Below, in pieces: positions 17,612 to 27,647 of a stretch of 64,000 nt of DNA; the first letter of the stretch is position 1, and each line of letters opens with the position of its first letter. The translations under genes and the position numbers were made by a program. The stretch covers positions 1 through 64,000 of the forward strand of contig JAJDXO010000039.1 of NCBI GenBank assembly GCA_022823235.1. Reading direction: 5' to 3'. Origin of the DNA: Rhodospirillales bacterium. GTDB lineage: Bacteria; Pseudomonadota; Alphaproteobacteria; Rhodospirillales; UBA2165. Under the pieces are notes generated by a model that did not search any database, had not been told where the DNA came from, and saw nothing but the letters and a program-made list of their open reading frames with translations.

Positions 17612-19078
17612 GTGAGCCAGAACGCATATGAAAATGTGCTCCTGACCGTCGAGGAGATGGGCCGGTCGGACCAACTCGCCGTCGAGGCCGGCGTTCCGAG
17701 CCTGGAACTTATGGAACGGGCGGGTCGGGGAGTCGCCGAGGCCGTCCGGCGCAATTATCGGCGGAAGCCGGTGCTCGTCCTGTGCGGTCCCGGCAATAAT
17801 GGCGGCGACGGATTTGTCGCGGCGCGGTATCTGAAATCGTGGGGCTGGCCCGTATCGCTCATGCTGCTGGGCGGGCATTCCAAACTCAAAGGGGACGCCT
17901 TGGCCAACGCGGACCGGTGGGAAGGAGAGGTGTTGGCGCCCGATCCTTCGGCAATCGATGGAGAGGTCATCGTCGTCGATGCCCTGTTTGGCGCCGGCCT
18001 GACGCGGCCGCTGGATGGCGACGCGGCAGCGCTCGTCGAAGCCGTCGAACAACGACGCCCGGACTGCGTTGCCGTGGATGTGCCAAGCGGATTGGACGGC
18101 GACACCGGCATGCCCCTCGGAATCGCGCCCAGCGCCGATCACACGGTAACGTTCTTCCGCCGCAAACCGGCACACCTGTTGTTGCCGGGTCGCGGTCTCT
18201 GCGGTTCGGTGACGGTGATCGATATCGGAACGCCAACCGGGGTATTGGATCAAATCGCGCCGCGGACGTTCGCCAACCATCCGGTGCTTTGGGCGCGCTC
18301 ATTGCCCCGGGCCATGGCCGGCGATCACAAATATTCCCGCGGCCACCTGGCGATCGTCGGCGGCGGAGAAATGACCGGCGCGGCGCGGCTGGCGGCGCGC
18401 GGTGCACGGCGGGCGGGCGCCGGATTGGTCTCGCTGCTGTGTCCGCCGGAGGCCCGGTCCCTCTATCTCCAGGGTGATCCCGGAAACCTCGTCTTTTCTT
18501 TCGAGGATGCGCCGGCACTCGCGGATCTTCTTGGCCGCCGCCGGCGAAACGCCGTACTTGCGGGGCCCGGGAATGGCGTTACCGACCGGACCCGCGCCAA
18601 CACCATTGCGGCGCTTCGCTCCGGTCATCCGTGCGTACTGGACGCGGACGCGCTGACGGTTTTCGAGGACGATCCCGGGCATCTGTTTTCCTGGATCAAG
18701 GGGCCGGTGGTGTTGACGCCTCATTCAGGCGAGTTCGACCGGTTGTTCGGCATTGACGGCGACAGGCTGAACAAGGCGCGGGCCGCCGCCGCGACATCCG
18801 GCGCCGTGGTCCTCCTGAAAGGCCCCGATACGGTGATCGCCCATCCCGATGGCCGGGCGGCGATCAATGAAAATGCGCCGCCTGAACTGGCCACCGCCGG
18901 ATCGGGCGATGTCTTGGCGGGGATCATCGGGGGGCTGGCGGCAGCCGGCATGGAGTGCTTCGACGCTGCCTGCGCCGGCGCGTGGATTCACGGCGCCGCG
19001 GCCGCCCGGGTCGGGCCGGGGCTCATCGCCGAGGATCTGGCCGACCAATTGCCTCCCATTTTGAGCGAACTTAAGTGA
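17612..19078 (+). CDS. nnr: Bifunctional NAD(P)H-hydrate epimerase / ADP-dependent dehydratase
   Basis: Repairs hydrated NADH and NADPH (488 aa). The N-terminal YjeF epimerase domain (about 1-215) has LCGPGNNGGDGFVAARYL and VDALFGAGL. The C-terminal ribokinase-like dehydratase (about 225-488) has DADALTVF, LTPHSGEFDRLFG and the ATP-site motif TAGSGDVLAGIIGGL. GTG 17612 is chosen because GGGAGAG lies about 7 bases upstream and the family starts just before LLTVEEMGRSD. The frame extends 40 codons further into the divergent promoter region without support. Confidence 0.92.
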   Translation: MSQNAYENVLLTVEEMGRSDQLAVEAGVPSLELMERAGRGVAEAVRRNYRRKPVLVLCGPGNNGGDGFVAARYLKSWGWPVSLMLLGGHSKLKGDALANADRWEGEVLAPDPSAIDGEVIVVDALFGAGLTRPLDGDAAALVEAVEQRRPDCVAVDVPSGLDGDTGMPLGIAPSADHTVTFFRRKPAHLLLPGRGLCGSVTVIDIGTPTGVLDQIAPRTFANHPVLWARSLPRAMAGDHKYSRGHLAIVGGGEMTGAARLAARGARRAGAGLVSLLCPPEARSLYLQGDPGNLVFSFEDAPALADLLGRRRRNAVLAGPGNGVTDRTRANTIAALRSGHPCVLDADALTVFEDDPGHLFSWIKGPVVLTPHSGEFDRLFGIDGDRLNKARAAAATSGAVVLLKGPDTVIAHPDGRAAINENAPPELATAGSGDVLAGIIGGLAAAGMECFDAACAGAWIHGAAAARVGPGLIAEDLADQLPPILSELK

Positions 19079-19130
19079 TCGAAAGATATCGTCGTCGGAT
19101 TGTCAGGCCGATCATGATAAGACTTGGGCC

Positions 19131-20546
19131 ATGAACGAACACCGAAATTCGGGCCTCTGGGACCGCGCCGTACGCAATTTGCGCGGTGCCTGGGACAAGA
19201 TCGCCCGGAGCGACAGCGAACTCCTGCCCACATCCCTAAGCCCCGAGCTCAGCGATGCGGATCGGGTCAAACTGGTCGAACAGATGCAGGCTTGTTTGGA
19301 GGGCCGGGGCGGCGAGGTGTCGGCGCGTGCCCGGGCGGCTGCATTGGGTCATGCCTATCTCGCGCTCAACGATCAGGGCCGGCGGCGGTTCATGGAAACC
19401 ATGGCCGATGAATTCGGACCTGAACGCGACACGGTCGACGCCGCGGTCGAGGCCCTTCGTGGGGCCGCGGATGAAGAGGAGCGACGGCTCGCGGAAAGGG
19501 ATTTGAAAGCCGCACTGGTTGCGCCGCGAGTCCGGCTTTTGACCCAATTCAATGCGCTGCCGGAGGGCGTGAAGTTCCTTGTCGACATGCGGGCGGAATT
19601 GTCGGCATTCGCCCACGAATCGGCGGCGCTAAAGGAGCTTGAGCAGGACCTGAAGTCACTGCTGGCTTCGTGGTTTGACGTCGGGTTTCTCGAGCTTCGT
19701 CAGATCACCTGGCAGGCGCCTGCCGCACTGCTGGAGAAGCTCGCGGCCTACGAAGCGGTTCACGCGATTACCGGCTGGGAAGACCTGAAGAATCGTCTGG
19801 CGCCGGACCGGCGCTGTTTTGCCTATTTCCATCCAAGGATGCCCGACGAGCCGCTGATCTTCGTTTGGGTGGCGCTGGTCGACGGCATTGCCGGGAACAT
19901 CCAGGAGCTTCTCGATGCACAGGCGCTTCCGGTCGATGCCGAGGCGGCCGACAGTGCGGTCTTTTACTCCATCTCCAATGCGCAGACCGGCCTCCGGGGC
20001 ATCAATTTCGGCGACTTCCTGATTAAGAGGGTGGTTGACAGCCTGTGCAGGGAGCTTCCTGCCTTGAAGAACTTCGCCACCCTTTCTCCGATCCCCGGCT
20101 TCAGGAAGTGGCTGACCGAAACCGAGGAGGCCGAAGGGAGCCTTCTGACTGCCGCGGAAACCCGGTCACTCGTAGATGTGCTGGGCGAGTCGGGACTGTC
20201 CGGACTGTCCAAAGTGCTCTCCGGTCGCGGATGGCGGGACAACGAGATACTGATGGAAGCAGTCAAACGACCTTTGATGCGCCTCTGCGCGCATTACCTG
20301 CTGGAGGAACGGCGCCCCGGCGGTACGACGCTTGATTCGGTCGCTCATTTCCACCTTTCCAACGGCGCCCGCATGGATCGCCTGAACTGGCTCGCCGATA
20401 CGTCCCGCAACGGGATCGGGCAATCGGCGGGGCTGATGATGAATTACCGTTATCGCCTCGGTGACATCGAGAAAAATCACGAAGCATATCGGGGCGGCGG
20501 AGAGATCACGGCGTCGTCCGCGGTACGCGGATTGCTGAAAGACTGA
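19131..20546 (+). CDS. Malonyl-CoA decarboxylase
   Basis: Converts malonyl-CoA to acetyl-CoA and CO2 (471 aa, family length). The N-terminal half is the helical MCD_N region. The catalytic C-terminal half contains FATLSPIPGFRKWL, the highly conserved VAHFHLSNGARMDRLNWLAD with the expected His/Ser pair, and SAGLMMNYRYRLGDIEKNH. There is no malonyl-CoA synthetase or malonate transporter next door, so the role may be malonyl-CoA control or malonate use with distant partners. No strong terminator separates it from tRNA-Leu. Confidence 0.94.
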   Translation: MNEHRNSGLWDRAVRNLRGAWDKIARSDSELLPTSLSPELSDADRVKLVEQMQACLEGRGGEVSARARAAALGHAYLALNDQGRRRFMETMADEFGPERDTVDAAVEALRGAADEEERRLAERDLKAALVAPRVRLLTQFNALPEGVKFLVDMRAELSAFAHESAALKELEQDLKSLLASWFDVGFLELRQITWQAPAALLEKLAAYEAVHAITGWEDLKNRLAPDRRCFAYFHPRMPDEPLIFVWVALVDGIAGNIQELLDAQALPVDAEAADSAVFYSISNAQTGLRGINFGDFLIKRVVDSLCRELPALKNFATLSPIPGFRKWLTETEEAEGSLLTAAETRSLVDVLGESGLSGLSKVLSGRGWRDNEILMEAVKRPLMRLCAHYLLEERRPGGTTLDSVAHFHLSNGARMDRLNWLADTSRNGIGQSAGLMMNYRYRLGDIEKNHEAYRGGGEITASSAVRGLLKD

Positions 20547-20634
20547 CCAAAAGAAAGACTGACAATCCAGTTCGCCGGCCGGTTCCCATGCAGTCAATTC
20601 CGGGTATTTCCGGCCATATTTCGGCAGCGCTACA

Positions 20635-20662
20635 TTGACACGGGGCGGTATTTTCATATTGT
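20635..20662 (+). promoter_or_regulatory. Candidate sigma-70 promoter for tRNA-Leu (and perhaps tig)
   Basis: A consensus TTGACA (20635-20640) is followed after 16 bases by TATTGT (20657-20662), 53 bases before the mature tRNA-Leu 5' end. The gap between the tRNA and tig is only 28 bases, so this promoter may also serve tig. Assigned by eye from hexamers and spacing. Confidence 0.55.
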
Positions 20663-20714
20663 GGCGCGCTTCCGGCGCCGCAGGATGTATCCGGGGGCGT
20701 TCCAGCAACGTTTA

Positions 20715-20800
20715 GCGGCTGTGGCGGAATTGGTAGACGCGCCGGCTTTAGGTGCCGGTGGCCCTGGGCCGTGGGGGTTCAAGTCCCTCCAGCCGCACCA
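20715..20800 (+). tRNA. tRNA-Leu (anticodon TAG)
   Basis: 86-nt tRNA with a long variable arm. The acceptor stem GCGGCTG (20715-20721) pairs with CAGCCGC (20790-20796), followed by discriminator A and an encoded CCA. The anticodon stem CCGGC/GCCGG encloses TTTAGGT, giving anticodon UAG, which reads CUA leucine codons. The T arm GGGGGTTCAAGTCCCTC is intact. It lies 28 bases upstream of tig, a neighbourhood common in alphaproteobacteria. Confidence 0.97.
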
Positions 20801-20828
20801 TGAATTCTATTCGAAGTGAGCAGACGAA

Positions 20829-22259
20829 ATGGAAGTGACGGAAACCACCAACGAAGGCCTCAAGCGGGAATTCAAGATCGTCGTCCCGGCGGCCGACATC
20901 GAAGCCAAGATGAGCTCCAGGCTGGCGGAGATAGCTCCAACCGTCAGGATGCCGGGTTTCCGGCCCGGAAAGGTGCCGCCGAAACTGGTCCGCAAGACCT
21001 ACGGCAAGGCAATTTTGGGTGAGGTGCTCGAACAGACGGTCAACGAATCGACCGAAGCCGCAATGACCGAGCGCGGCCTCCGGGCGGCTACCCAGCCCCA
21101 GGTCGACTTGGTGGGCGAGGTCGACGCCATCGAGGAGGGGTCCGATCTCGAATACACCGTCGCCTTCGAACGGTTTCCGGAAATCGAGGTCATGGATCTG
21201 ACCGCGGTGAAACTGGAGCGGCTGACGGTCCCGGCCGATGATGCGCGGATCGACGAAGCTCTCGACCAACTGGCGCAGAACTTTAAGGAATCGAAACCCG
21301 TCGAAACCAAGCGAAAGGCGAATGCCGGCGATATCACGGTGATCGATTTTGCCGGGACCATCGACGGTGAGGAGTTTGCCGGCGGTAAAGCCGAGGGCTA
21401 CAGCCTGGAGCTCGGCTCCGGCGCTTTCATTCCCGGGTTTGAAGACCAGTTGGTGGGAGCTTCGGCCGGCGACCAATTGGAAGTCGCCGTGACCTTCCCG
21501 GAGGACTACGCCGAGGAGTTGGCCGGTAAGGAGGCTAAATTCGCGGTCGAAGTGAAGGAACTCCGGGAGCCGTCCCCGGCCGAAATAAATGACGATCTGG
21601 CCAAGCGGCTCGGCGCCGAGAACATTGATGAACTGAAGAGCAGGCTGAAGGAAAATCAGGAATCCGAATACAAGAATCTTGCCCGCATGCGGCTCAAGCG
21701 CGACCTGCTCGACATTCTCGACAAACAGCATCAATTCGAATTGCCCGAAACCATGATCGATGCTGAATTCGAGGGCATCTGGAATCAGTTCGAGCATCAG
21801 CGCGAGCACAACCCGGACCAGATCGACGAGGACGACAAGAGCAAGTCCGACGACGAATTGAAAGAGGGATACCGCGACATCGCCGCCCGCCGGGTGCGCC
21901 TGGGTCTGCTGCTGTCGGAAATCGGCCGCCTCAACAATATCGAGGTCACGTCCGAGGAATTGAACCGCGCCATCGCCTCCGAGGCTCAGCAATATCAAGG
22001 CGAGGAGAAAAAGGTGCTGGAGTTCTACAAAAACAATCCCGGGGCCGTGCAGGCCCTACAGTCGCCGATAATGGAGGAGAAGGTCGTCGATTTCGTTCTC
22101 GAAATGGCCGACGTGAGTGACCGCGAAGCGACCATGGAGGAGTTGATCGCTTCTCCCGACGACGAGGCCGACGAGAAGGAAAAAACCGCGGCGGAGCCAA
22201 AGAAGAAGACCGCCTCAAAGTCCAAGGCTGCGGCCAAAAAGGACGAGGCTGACGGCTAG
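20829..22259 (+). CDS. tig: Trigger factor
   Basis: Ribosome-bound chaperone and peptidyl-prolyl isomerase (476 aa). The N-terminal ribosome-binding domain includes MPGFRPGKVPPKLV, which matches the GFRxGKVP ribosome-binding loop. The FKBP-type domain lies about 155-245 (GDITVIDFAGTIDGEEFAGG, ELGSGAFIPGFEDQLVGASAGD), followed by the helical C-terminal chaperone domain. The last ~30 residues form a Lys/Ala/Glu-rich low-complexity tail. It heads the tig-clpP-clpX-lon quality-control cluster. Confidence 0.96.
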   Translation: MEVTETTNEGLKREFKIVVPAADIEAKMSSRLAEIAPTVRMPGFRPGKVPPKLVRKTYGKAILGEVLEQTVNESTEAAMTERGLRAATQPQVDLVGEVDAIEEGSDLEYTVAFERFPEIEVMDLTAVKLERLTVPADDARIDEALDQLAQNFKESKPVETKRKANAGDITVIDFAGTIDGEEFAGGKAEGYSLELGSGAFIPGFEDQLVGASAGDQLEVAVTFPEDYAEELAGKEAKFAVEVKELREPSPAEINDDLAKRLGAENIDELKSRLKENQESEYKNLARMRLKRDLLDILDKQHQFELPETMIDAEFEGIWNQFEHQREHNPDQIDEDDKSKSDDELKEGYRDIAARRVRLGLLLSEIGRLNNIEVTSEELNRAIASEAQQYQGEEKKVLEFYKNNPGAVQALQSPIMEEKVVDFVLEMADVSDREATMEELIASPDDEADEKEKTAAEPKKKTASKSKAAAKKDEADG

Positions 22260-22368
22260 GCCCGGTCACGCCCGGACTTTGGGTCGTTGCACAAACGCCG
22301 CGAAGCGTTAGATAGATTAAGTACTTGGTAACCCAGGAAGCCGACAATCAGGTGTAAGAAAGCCCGCC

Positions 22369-23046
22369 ATGCGTGATCCAATCGAAGACTACAACAACAT
22401 GCTCGTGCCGATGGTCGTCGAGACGACGAACCGGGGTGAACGGGCCTATGACATATACTCCCGACTGCTGAAGGAACGGATCATCTTCGTGACCGGCGGC
22501 ATCGAGGACACCGTTTCGAGCCTTGTGTGCGCTCAATTGCTGTTCCTCGAGGCCGACAACCCGAACAAGGATATCGCCTTCTACATCAACTCGCCGGGGG
22601 GCGTGGTTACGTCGGGTCTGGCCATCTACGACACCATGCAATACATCCGTCCCGACGTCTCGACGGTGGTGATCGGCCAAGCCGCGTCCATGGGCTCGCT
22701 ATTGCTGGCGGCGGGCGTTCCCGGCAAGCGATTCGCGCTTCCGAACTCCCGCATCATGGTCCATCAGCCTTCAGGCGGCGTTCAGGGCCAGGCGACGGAC
22801 ATCGAAATTCAGGCCAAGGAGATACTTGCCCTTCGCGCCCGGCTTAACGATATCTATGTAAGGCACACCGGCCAGGATCTCGAATTCATCGAGGAAGCGA
22901 TGGACCGGGATAAGTTCCTTACGCCCGAGGAAGCCAAGGAATTCGGCCTGATTGACGAAGTCGTCGAGAACCGGCCCAAGATCGATGACGACGGCGATGA
23001 AGGGAATAGCGGCGCGGACAACGATACCGAGACCGACGGCGACTAG
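22369..23046 (+). CDS. clpP: ATP-dependent Clp protease proteolytic subunit
   Basis: Serine protease forming the barrel used by ClpX and ClpA (225 aa). The catalytic triad is visible: S107 ([11 protein letters not shown]), H132 (MVHQPSGG) and D181 (MDRDKFL). The length is somewhat above the usual ~200 because of an acidic C-terminal tail from about residue 205 (many Asp/Glu). It lies 99 bases before clpX. The 109-base gap after tig contains a weak promoter-like TTGCAC at 22287-22292, not firm enough to annotate. Confidence 0.96.
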   Translation: MRDPIEDYNNMLVPMVVETTNRGERAYDIYSRLLKERIIFVTGGIEDTVSSLVCAQLLFLEADNPNKDIAFYINSPGGVVTSGLAIYDTMQYIRPDVSTVVIGQAASMGSLLLAAGVPGKRFALPNSRIMVHQPSGGVQGQATDIEIQAKEILALRARLNDIYVRHTGQDLEFIEEAMDRDKFLTPEEAKEFGLIDEVVENRPKIDDDGDEGNSGADNDTETDGD

Positions 23047-23145
23047 GGATTGCCCGGTCGGGCGACGTCTTTTTGTGATTGTCTCGGTTGAGAACGTCTG
23101 CCTAACATACGTGCACATGCGCACGGCTACGGTTTCGGAGAACCA

Positions 23146-24411
23146 ATGAGCAAGTCCGCCGGCGGCGACTCGAAGAATACGCTTTACTGCTCGTTCTGCG
23201 GCAAGAGCCAGCACGAGGTCCGCAAGCTGATTGCGGGCCCGACCGTATTCATCTGCGATGAATGCGTCGAACTGTGCATGGATATTATCCGCGAGGAGCA
23301 TAAAACCCATGTCGTCAAATCCGGTGACGGCGTCCCGACGCCGAAAGAGATTTGCCGGGTTCTTGATGACTACGTCGTCGGGCAGGGTTACGCCAAGCGG
23401 GTCCTCTCGGTGGCGGTGCACAACCACTACAAGCGCCTCAGCCACGGCAGCAAAAACAACGATGTCGAACTGGCCAAGTCGAATATCCTGCTGATCGGCC
23501 CGACCGGCTGCGGCAAGACGCTGCTCGCACAGACGCTGGCGCGTATTCTCGACGTGCCGTTCACCATGGCCGATGCCACAACGCTCACCGAGGCGGGCTA
23601 TGTCGGCGAAGACGTGGAGAACATTATTCTCAAGCTGCTGCAGGCGGCGGATTACAACGTCGAACGGGCCCAGCGGGGCATTGTCTATATCGACGAGGTG
23701 GACAAGATTTCCCGCAAATCCGACAACCCGTCGATCACGCGGGATGTCTCGGGTGAGGGCGTCCAGCAGGCACTGCTGAAGATCATGGAAGGCACCGTGG
23801 CCAGCGTTCCGCCGCAGGGCGGCCGCAAGCATCCCCAGCAGGAGTTCCTGCAGGTCGACACCACGAACATCCTGTTTATTTGCGGCGGTGCGTTCTCGGG
23901 CTTGCAGAAGATTATTTCTTCCCGCGGCGCCGGCTCGGCAATCGGCTTCGGGGCCGATGTTCGCGGTCCCGATGAGCGTCCCACCGGCGATATCTTGAGA
24001 GACGTGGAGCCGGAGGATCTTTTGAAGTTCGGGTTGATTCCGGAATTCGTCGGCCGTTTGCCGGTGATCGCGACCTTGGATGATCTGGACGAAGAGGCCT
24101 TGGTCCAAATTTTGGTCGAGCCGAAGAACGCGCTGGTCAAGCAGTACCAGCGCCTGTTCGAGATGGAGGACGTCCGTTTGACATTCTCCGATAGTGCGCT
24201 CGCCTCGATCGCCGAAAAAGCCGTGGAGCGCAAGACCGGCGCACGCGGGCTGCGGTCGATCATGGAAGATATTCTTCTCGAAACGATGTTTGATCTCCCC
24301 GGACTGGATGGCGTCGAAGAGGTGGTGATTAACAAGGAAGTTGCTCAGGAGAACGTCCGGCCGCTCTATATTTATGCGGACCGCCGCGACGACCTGGACA
24401 ACAGTGCCTAG
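23146..24411 (+). CDS. clpX: ATP-dependent Clp protease ATP-binding subunit ClpX
   Basis: AAA+ unfoldase that recognises tagged substrates and feeds ClpP (421 aa, family length). The N-terminal zinc-binding domain has C15, C18, C37 and C40 (CSFCGK and CDEC). Walker A is GPTGCGKT at 118-125, Walker B is [10 protein letters not shown], and GYVGEDVEN follows the sensor region. A pore loop and the IGF-type ClpP-docking loop (SAIGFGADV) are present. It is followed by lon after 146 bases containing a GGGCCC palindrome. Confidence 0.97.
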   Translation: MSKSAGGDSKNTLYCSFCGKSQHEVRKLIAGPTVFICDECVELCMDIIREEHKTHVVKSGDGVPTPKEICRVLDDYVVGQGYAKRVLSVAVHNHYKRLSHGSKNNDVELAKSNILLIGPTGCGKTLLAQTLARILDVPFTMADATTLTEAGYVGEDVENIILKLLQAADYNVERAQRGIVYIDEVDKISRKSDNPSITRDVSGEGVQQALLKIMEGTVASVPPQGGRKHPQQEFLQVDTTNILFICGGAFSGLQKIISSRGAGSAIGFGADVRGPDERPTGDILRDVEPEDLLKFGLIPEFVGRLPVIATLDDLDEEALVQILVEPKNALVKQYQRLFEMEDVRLTFSDSALASIAEKAVERKTGARGLRSIMEDILLETMFDLPGLDGVEEVVINKEVAQENVRPLYIYADRRDDLDNSA

Positions 24412-24418
24412 ACCCGCG

Positions 24419-24438
24419 GGGCCCTTGAATTAGGGCCC
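24419..24438. repeat. GGGCCC inverted repeat in clpX–lon gap
   Basis: GGGCCCT (24419-24425) and AGGGCCC (24432-24438) form a 7-bp stem with a 6-base loop just after the clpX stop. It is followed by TGTTCGAACAAG rather than a T-run, so it is not a standard intrinsic terminator. It could be an mRNA 3' stabiliser, an attenuator or a protein site. Confidence 0.5.
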
Positions 24439-24557
24439 TGTTCGAACAAGTTGTGTTGGTGAATTAAGTACGCGGTGCCGGGTTCCGCCGGGGGCGGCGC
24501 AAGTCCAAAAGGACCGATCCGGCGTAAAGAGGCCGGTACAAAGGAGAGCAAGCTTTG

Positions 24558-26966
24558 GTGACTTCCTCGGGTGAAGTGTTTCCGGTCCTTCCGCTTCGGG
24601 ACATTGTCGTTTTTCCGCACATGATCGTGCCGCTGTTCGTCGGTCGCGAGAAATCGGTGCGGGCCCTCGAAGACGTCATGAAGGACGACAAGCAGATTTT
24701 GCTGGTTGCGCAAAAGAATGCCGCCGATGACGATCCGTCGGCCGATGAAATCTATGACGTGGGTACGGTTTCGACCGTACTGCAGTTGCTTAAGCTGCCC
24801 GACGGTACGGTGAAAGTGCTGGTCGAGGGCGGACAACGGGCAAGGATCACCGGCTTCGTCGAAAACGAAGAGTTCTTCGAGGCGGCGGCGGAGTTCCTTC
24901 CCGAGGACGAGGGCGACGAAAAAGAGCTTGAAGCGCTTTCGCGTTCGGTGGTCAGCCAGTTCGAGCAATACATCAAGCTGAACAAAAAGATTCCGCCCGA
25001 GGCGTTGGTCTCGGTCAATCAGATTGATGAATTCGGCAAGCTGGTGGACACGGTTGCTTCCCACCTGGCCCTGAAGATTTCCGAAAAGCAGGAATTGCTC
25101 GAGGTCGAAGCCGTCGCCCAGCGGATGGAGCGGGTGATCTCCTTCATGGAGGGCGAAATCGGGGTTCTCCAGGTCGAAAAGAAAATCCGCTCGCGGGTCA
25201 AACGTCAGATGGAGAAGACCCAGCGCGAGTACTACCTCAACGAACAACTCAAGGCGATCCAGAAGGAGCTGGGCAATTCCGAAGAGGGCAAGGACGAATC
25301 CGCGGAGCTCGAGGAGAAAATCGAAAAGACCAAGCTCTCCAAGGAAGCGCGCGAGAAGGCGCTGGCCGAGCTCAAGAAGCTGCGGTCCATGAGCCCCATG
25401 TCCGCGGAAGCCACGGTGGTCCGGAATTATCTGGATTGGATGCTGTCGATCCCGTGGAAGAAGCGTTCCAGGATCAAGAAGGACATCAAGGCTGCCGAAG
25501 AGATTCTTGAGGCGGATCACTATGGTCTGGAGAAGGTCAAGGAGCGCATCCTCGAGTATCTCGCGGTCCAGCAGCGGACCAAGAAGATCAAGGGGCCGAT
25601 CCTGTGCCTTGTCGGACCGCCCGGTGTCGGCAAAACCTCTCTCGGTAAATCCATCGCCAAGGCGACCGGCCGGAATTTCGTCCGCATGTCCTTGGGCGGT
25701 GTCCGGGACGAAGCCGAAATTCGCGGTCACCGGCGGACCTATATCGGGTCGATGCCCGGTAAGGTTCTTCAGGGCATGAAGAAGGCGAAGACTTCCAATC
25801 CGCTTTTCCTCCTGGATGAGGTCGACAAGATGGGCGCGGACTGGCGGGGTGATCCGGCGTCCGCGCTGCTCGAGGTTTTGGATCCCGAACAGAACGACAC
25901 CTTCCAGGATCATTACCTCGAGGTGGATTACGACCTCTCGGACGTGATGTTCATCACCACGGGCAACACGCTGCGCATCCCGCAACCGCTGCTCGACCGG
26001 ATGGAGGTGATCCGCATCGCCGGTTACACGGAGGACGAGAAGGTCGAGATCGCCCGCCGCCATTTGATCGACAAGCAGCTGGAGGCGCATGCGCTCAAGG
26101 CGAAGGAATGGTCCATCTCCGACAGCGCGCTTCGGGACTTGATCCGGTACTACACCCGCGAGGCCGGCGTTCGCAACCTCGAACGTGAATTGGCCAATCT
26201 GATCCGGAAGGCGACCAAGGAGATCGTCATGAACGATCTCAATTCGGTTCAGGTCACGCGCCGCAACGTGGAGAAATTCGCCGGCGTCCGCCGTTTCCGG
26301 TTCGGTGAAGTCGAAGACGAAGACAAAGTCGGCGTCACCAACGGTTTGGCTTGGACGGAAGTGGGCGGCGAAATCCTCACTATCGAATCGGTCATGGTGC
26401 CGGGCAAGGGCAAGATGACCATTACCGGCAAACTCGGCGACGTGATGACCGAATCGATCCAGGCGGCGCGGTCCTTCGTACATTCCCGCGCCACCGCGTT
26501 CGGTCTCAAGCCGACGGTCTTCGACAAGAGAGACATCCACGTTCACGTGCCCGAAGGCGCAACGCCGAAGGACGGCCCGTCCGCGGGCGTGGCCATGGTG
26601 ACGTCCATCGTCTCCGTGCTCACCGGCGTCGACGTCCGGCGTGATGTGGCGATGACCGGCGAGATCACCCTTCGGGGGCGGGTATTGCCGATCGGCGGCC
26701 TGAAAGAGAAGCTCTTGGCGGCACTTCGCGGCGGAATCAAGACGGTTCTGGTTCCCAAGGAGAACGAGAAGGATCTCGCGGAGATTCCCGAAAATGTCAA
26801 AAAATCGCTGAAAATCATCCCTGTCGCGACCGTGGACGAGGTGCTGGAGGAAGCGCTTACAAGTCCTCTGGTTCCCATCGAATGGCAGGAAGATGAGGAA
26901 ACGGCCGAAGTTCCGTCACAGGCGACGGAAGACGACGAGGATCACGGCGGCCTCGTAAAACATTGA
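24558..26966 (+). CDS. lon: ATP-dependent protease Lon
   Basis: Homohexameric AAA+ serine protease degrading misfolded and regulatory proteins (802 aa, family length). It has the N-terminal LAN substrate domain ([25 protein letters not shown]), a coiled-coil region (~190-290), Walker A GPPGVGKT near residue 353, and a C-terminal protease domain. The Ser/Lys dyad is Ser~675 (DGPSAGVAM) and Lys~718 ([10 protein letters not shown]). GTG 24558 is used; TTG 24555 directly before it is equally possible, with AAGGAG at 24541-24546. It ends at a strong terminator before hup. Confidence 0.96.
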   Translation: MTSSGEVFPVLPLRDIVVFPHMIVPLFVGREKSVRALEDVMKDDKQILLVAQKNAADDDPSADEIYDVGTVSTVLQLLKLPDGTVKVLVEGGQRARITGFVENEEFFEAAAEFLPEDEGDEKELEALSRSVVSQFEQYIKLNKKIPPEALVSVNQIDEFGKLVDTVASHLALKISEKQELLEVEAVAQRMERVISFMEGEIGVLQVEKKIRSRVKRQMEKTQREYYLNEQLKAIQKELGNSEEGKDESAELEEKIEKTKLSKEAREKALAELKKLRSMSPMSAEATVVRNYLDWMLSIPWKKRSRIKKDIKAAEEILEADHYGLEKVKERILEYLAVQQRTKKIKGPILCLVGPPGVGKTSLGKSIAKATGRNFVRMSLGGVRDEAEIRGHRRTYIGSMPGKVLQGMKKAKTSNPLFLLDEVDKMGADWRGDPASALLEVLDPEQNDTFQDHYLEVDYDLSDVMFITTGNTLRIPQPLLDRMEVIRIAGYTEDEKVEIARRHLIDKQLEAHALKAKEWSISDSALRDLIRYYTREAGVRNLERELANLIRKATKEIVMNDLNSVQVTRRNVEKFAGVRRFRFGEVEDEDKVGVTNGLAWTEVGGEILTIESVMVPGKGKMTITGKLGDVMTESIQAARSFVHSRATAFGLKPTVFDKRDIHVHVPEGATPKDGPSAGVAMVTSIVSVLTGVDVRRDVAMTGEITLRGRVLPIGGLKEKLLAALRGGIKTVLVPKENEKDLAEIPENVKKSLKIIPVATVDEVLEEALTSPLVPIEWQEDEETAEVPSQATEDDEDHGGLVKH

Positions 26967-26984
26967 TATTTCAATGAGTTAAGG

Positions 26985-27017
26985 GGCGTCGGTCCGGTGC
27001 GGGCCGACGCCTTTTTT
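26985..27017 (+). terminator. Intrinsic terminator after lon
   Basis: GGCGTCGG (26985-26992) pairs with CCGACGCC (27004-27011) across an 11-base loop and is followed by six T (27012-27017). It lies 18 bases after the lon stop and before the hup promoter, so lon and hup are separate transcription units. Confidence 0.88.
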
Positions 27018-27114
27018 ATGCCCGTGCTTCGGATTTTGCCGACCGGCGGGGCTTGGCCCGAAGGGCAGGCCGGACGCGGCGTTGAGCGTCGGCAGAAAAA
27101 TACGTTGCCGCCAA

Positions 27115-27143
27115 TTGACGCCGTTGAAAAACCCGTCCTAAAC
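27115..27143 (+). promoter_or_regulatory. Candidate sigma-70 promoter of hup
   Basis: TTGACG (27115-27120) and CTAAAC (27138-27143) are separated by 17 bases, with a good -35 and an alphaproteobacterial-style -10. It lies between the lon terminator and the HU gene, leaving a leader of about 70 bases. Confidence 0.6.
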
Positions 27144-27220
27144 TGCCCGCGCTTTCCATACGGGCGGCGCTCAGGTTCAAATTTTTCATTTTCACTCACT
27201 CAGCAAAGGGGGCCTTCAAG

Positions 27221-27493
27221 GTGAACAAGAACGATCTCGTTTCAGCGGTTGCGACTCAGGCAGGATTGTCGAAGGCGGATGCAACGAAAGCAGTGGACGG
27301 CGTGTTCGGCTCGATCACCGGTGCCCTTCAGGGCGGCGGAGAGGTCCGTGTCGTCGGCTTTGGTACTTTCTCAGTCGCGAATCGGAAGGCGACCACGGGT
27401 CGTAATCCGCGGACCGGCGAGACCATCCAAATTCCTGCTTCCCGTCAGCCGAAGTTCAAGGCCGGTAAGGGTCTGAAGGACGCCGTCAACTAG
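27221..27493 (+). CDS. hup: HU-family DNA-binding protein
   Basis: Small nucleoid protein that bends DNA as a dimer (90 aa, exact family length). It begins MNKNDLVSAVATQAGLSKADA and contains the HU/IHF signature GFGTFSVANRKATTGRNPRTGE, with the DNA-binding arm ending IQIPASRQPKFKAGKGLKDAVN. The start is GTG 27221 after a purine-rich AAAGGGGG. It stands alone between two intrinsic terminators downstream of lon, the usual location in proteobacteria. Confidence 0.96.
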   Translation: MNKNDLVSAVATQAGLSKADATKAVDGVFGSITGALQGGGEVRVVGFGTFSVANRKATTGRNPRTGETIQIPASRQPKFKAGKGLKDAVN

Positions 27494-27517
27494 TCCGACC
27501 AGACCGGAAGATTTTCG

Positions 27518-27554
27518 AATGCCGGTTGCGGTCCCGCAACCGGCATTTGCTTTT
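27518..27554 (+). terminator. Intrinsic terminator after hup
   Basis: AATGCCGGTTGCG (27518-27530) and CGCAACCGGCATT (27535-27547) form a perfect 13-bp stem with a GTCC loop, followed by TGCTTTT. It is 24 bases after the hup stop codon. Confidence 0.9.
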
Positions 27555-27647
27555 CCCGGTCACTATGCAGCGTTTCCCTGTGGCCGGGTGTTTCCTGCCC
27601 GTATCTTCGATTGTATTTGGAAGGGGCTCGGCATAGGTTGCCGTCGA

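Noticed and set aside
20748..21998. Minus-strand open frame crossing tRNA-Leu and tig
   Set aside because: It would run through a clear tRNA and opposite a complete trigger factor gene.
22287..22315. Promoter-like TTGCAC before clpP
   Set aside because: No convincing -10 at proper spacing, and I could not recognise a heat-shock promoter consensus.
23047..23085. Possible terminator between clpP and clpX (GCCCGGTCGGGC with a nearby T-run)
   Set aside because: The stem is only 4-5 bp with a tiny loop and the T-run is displaced by several bases.
24408..26546. 712-codon open frame opposite lon
   Set aside because: Antisense shadow of lon with no domain signature and no ribosome-binding site.
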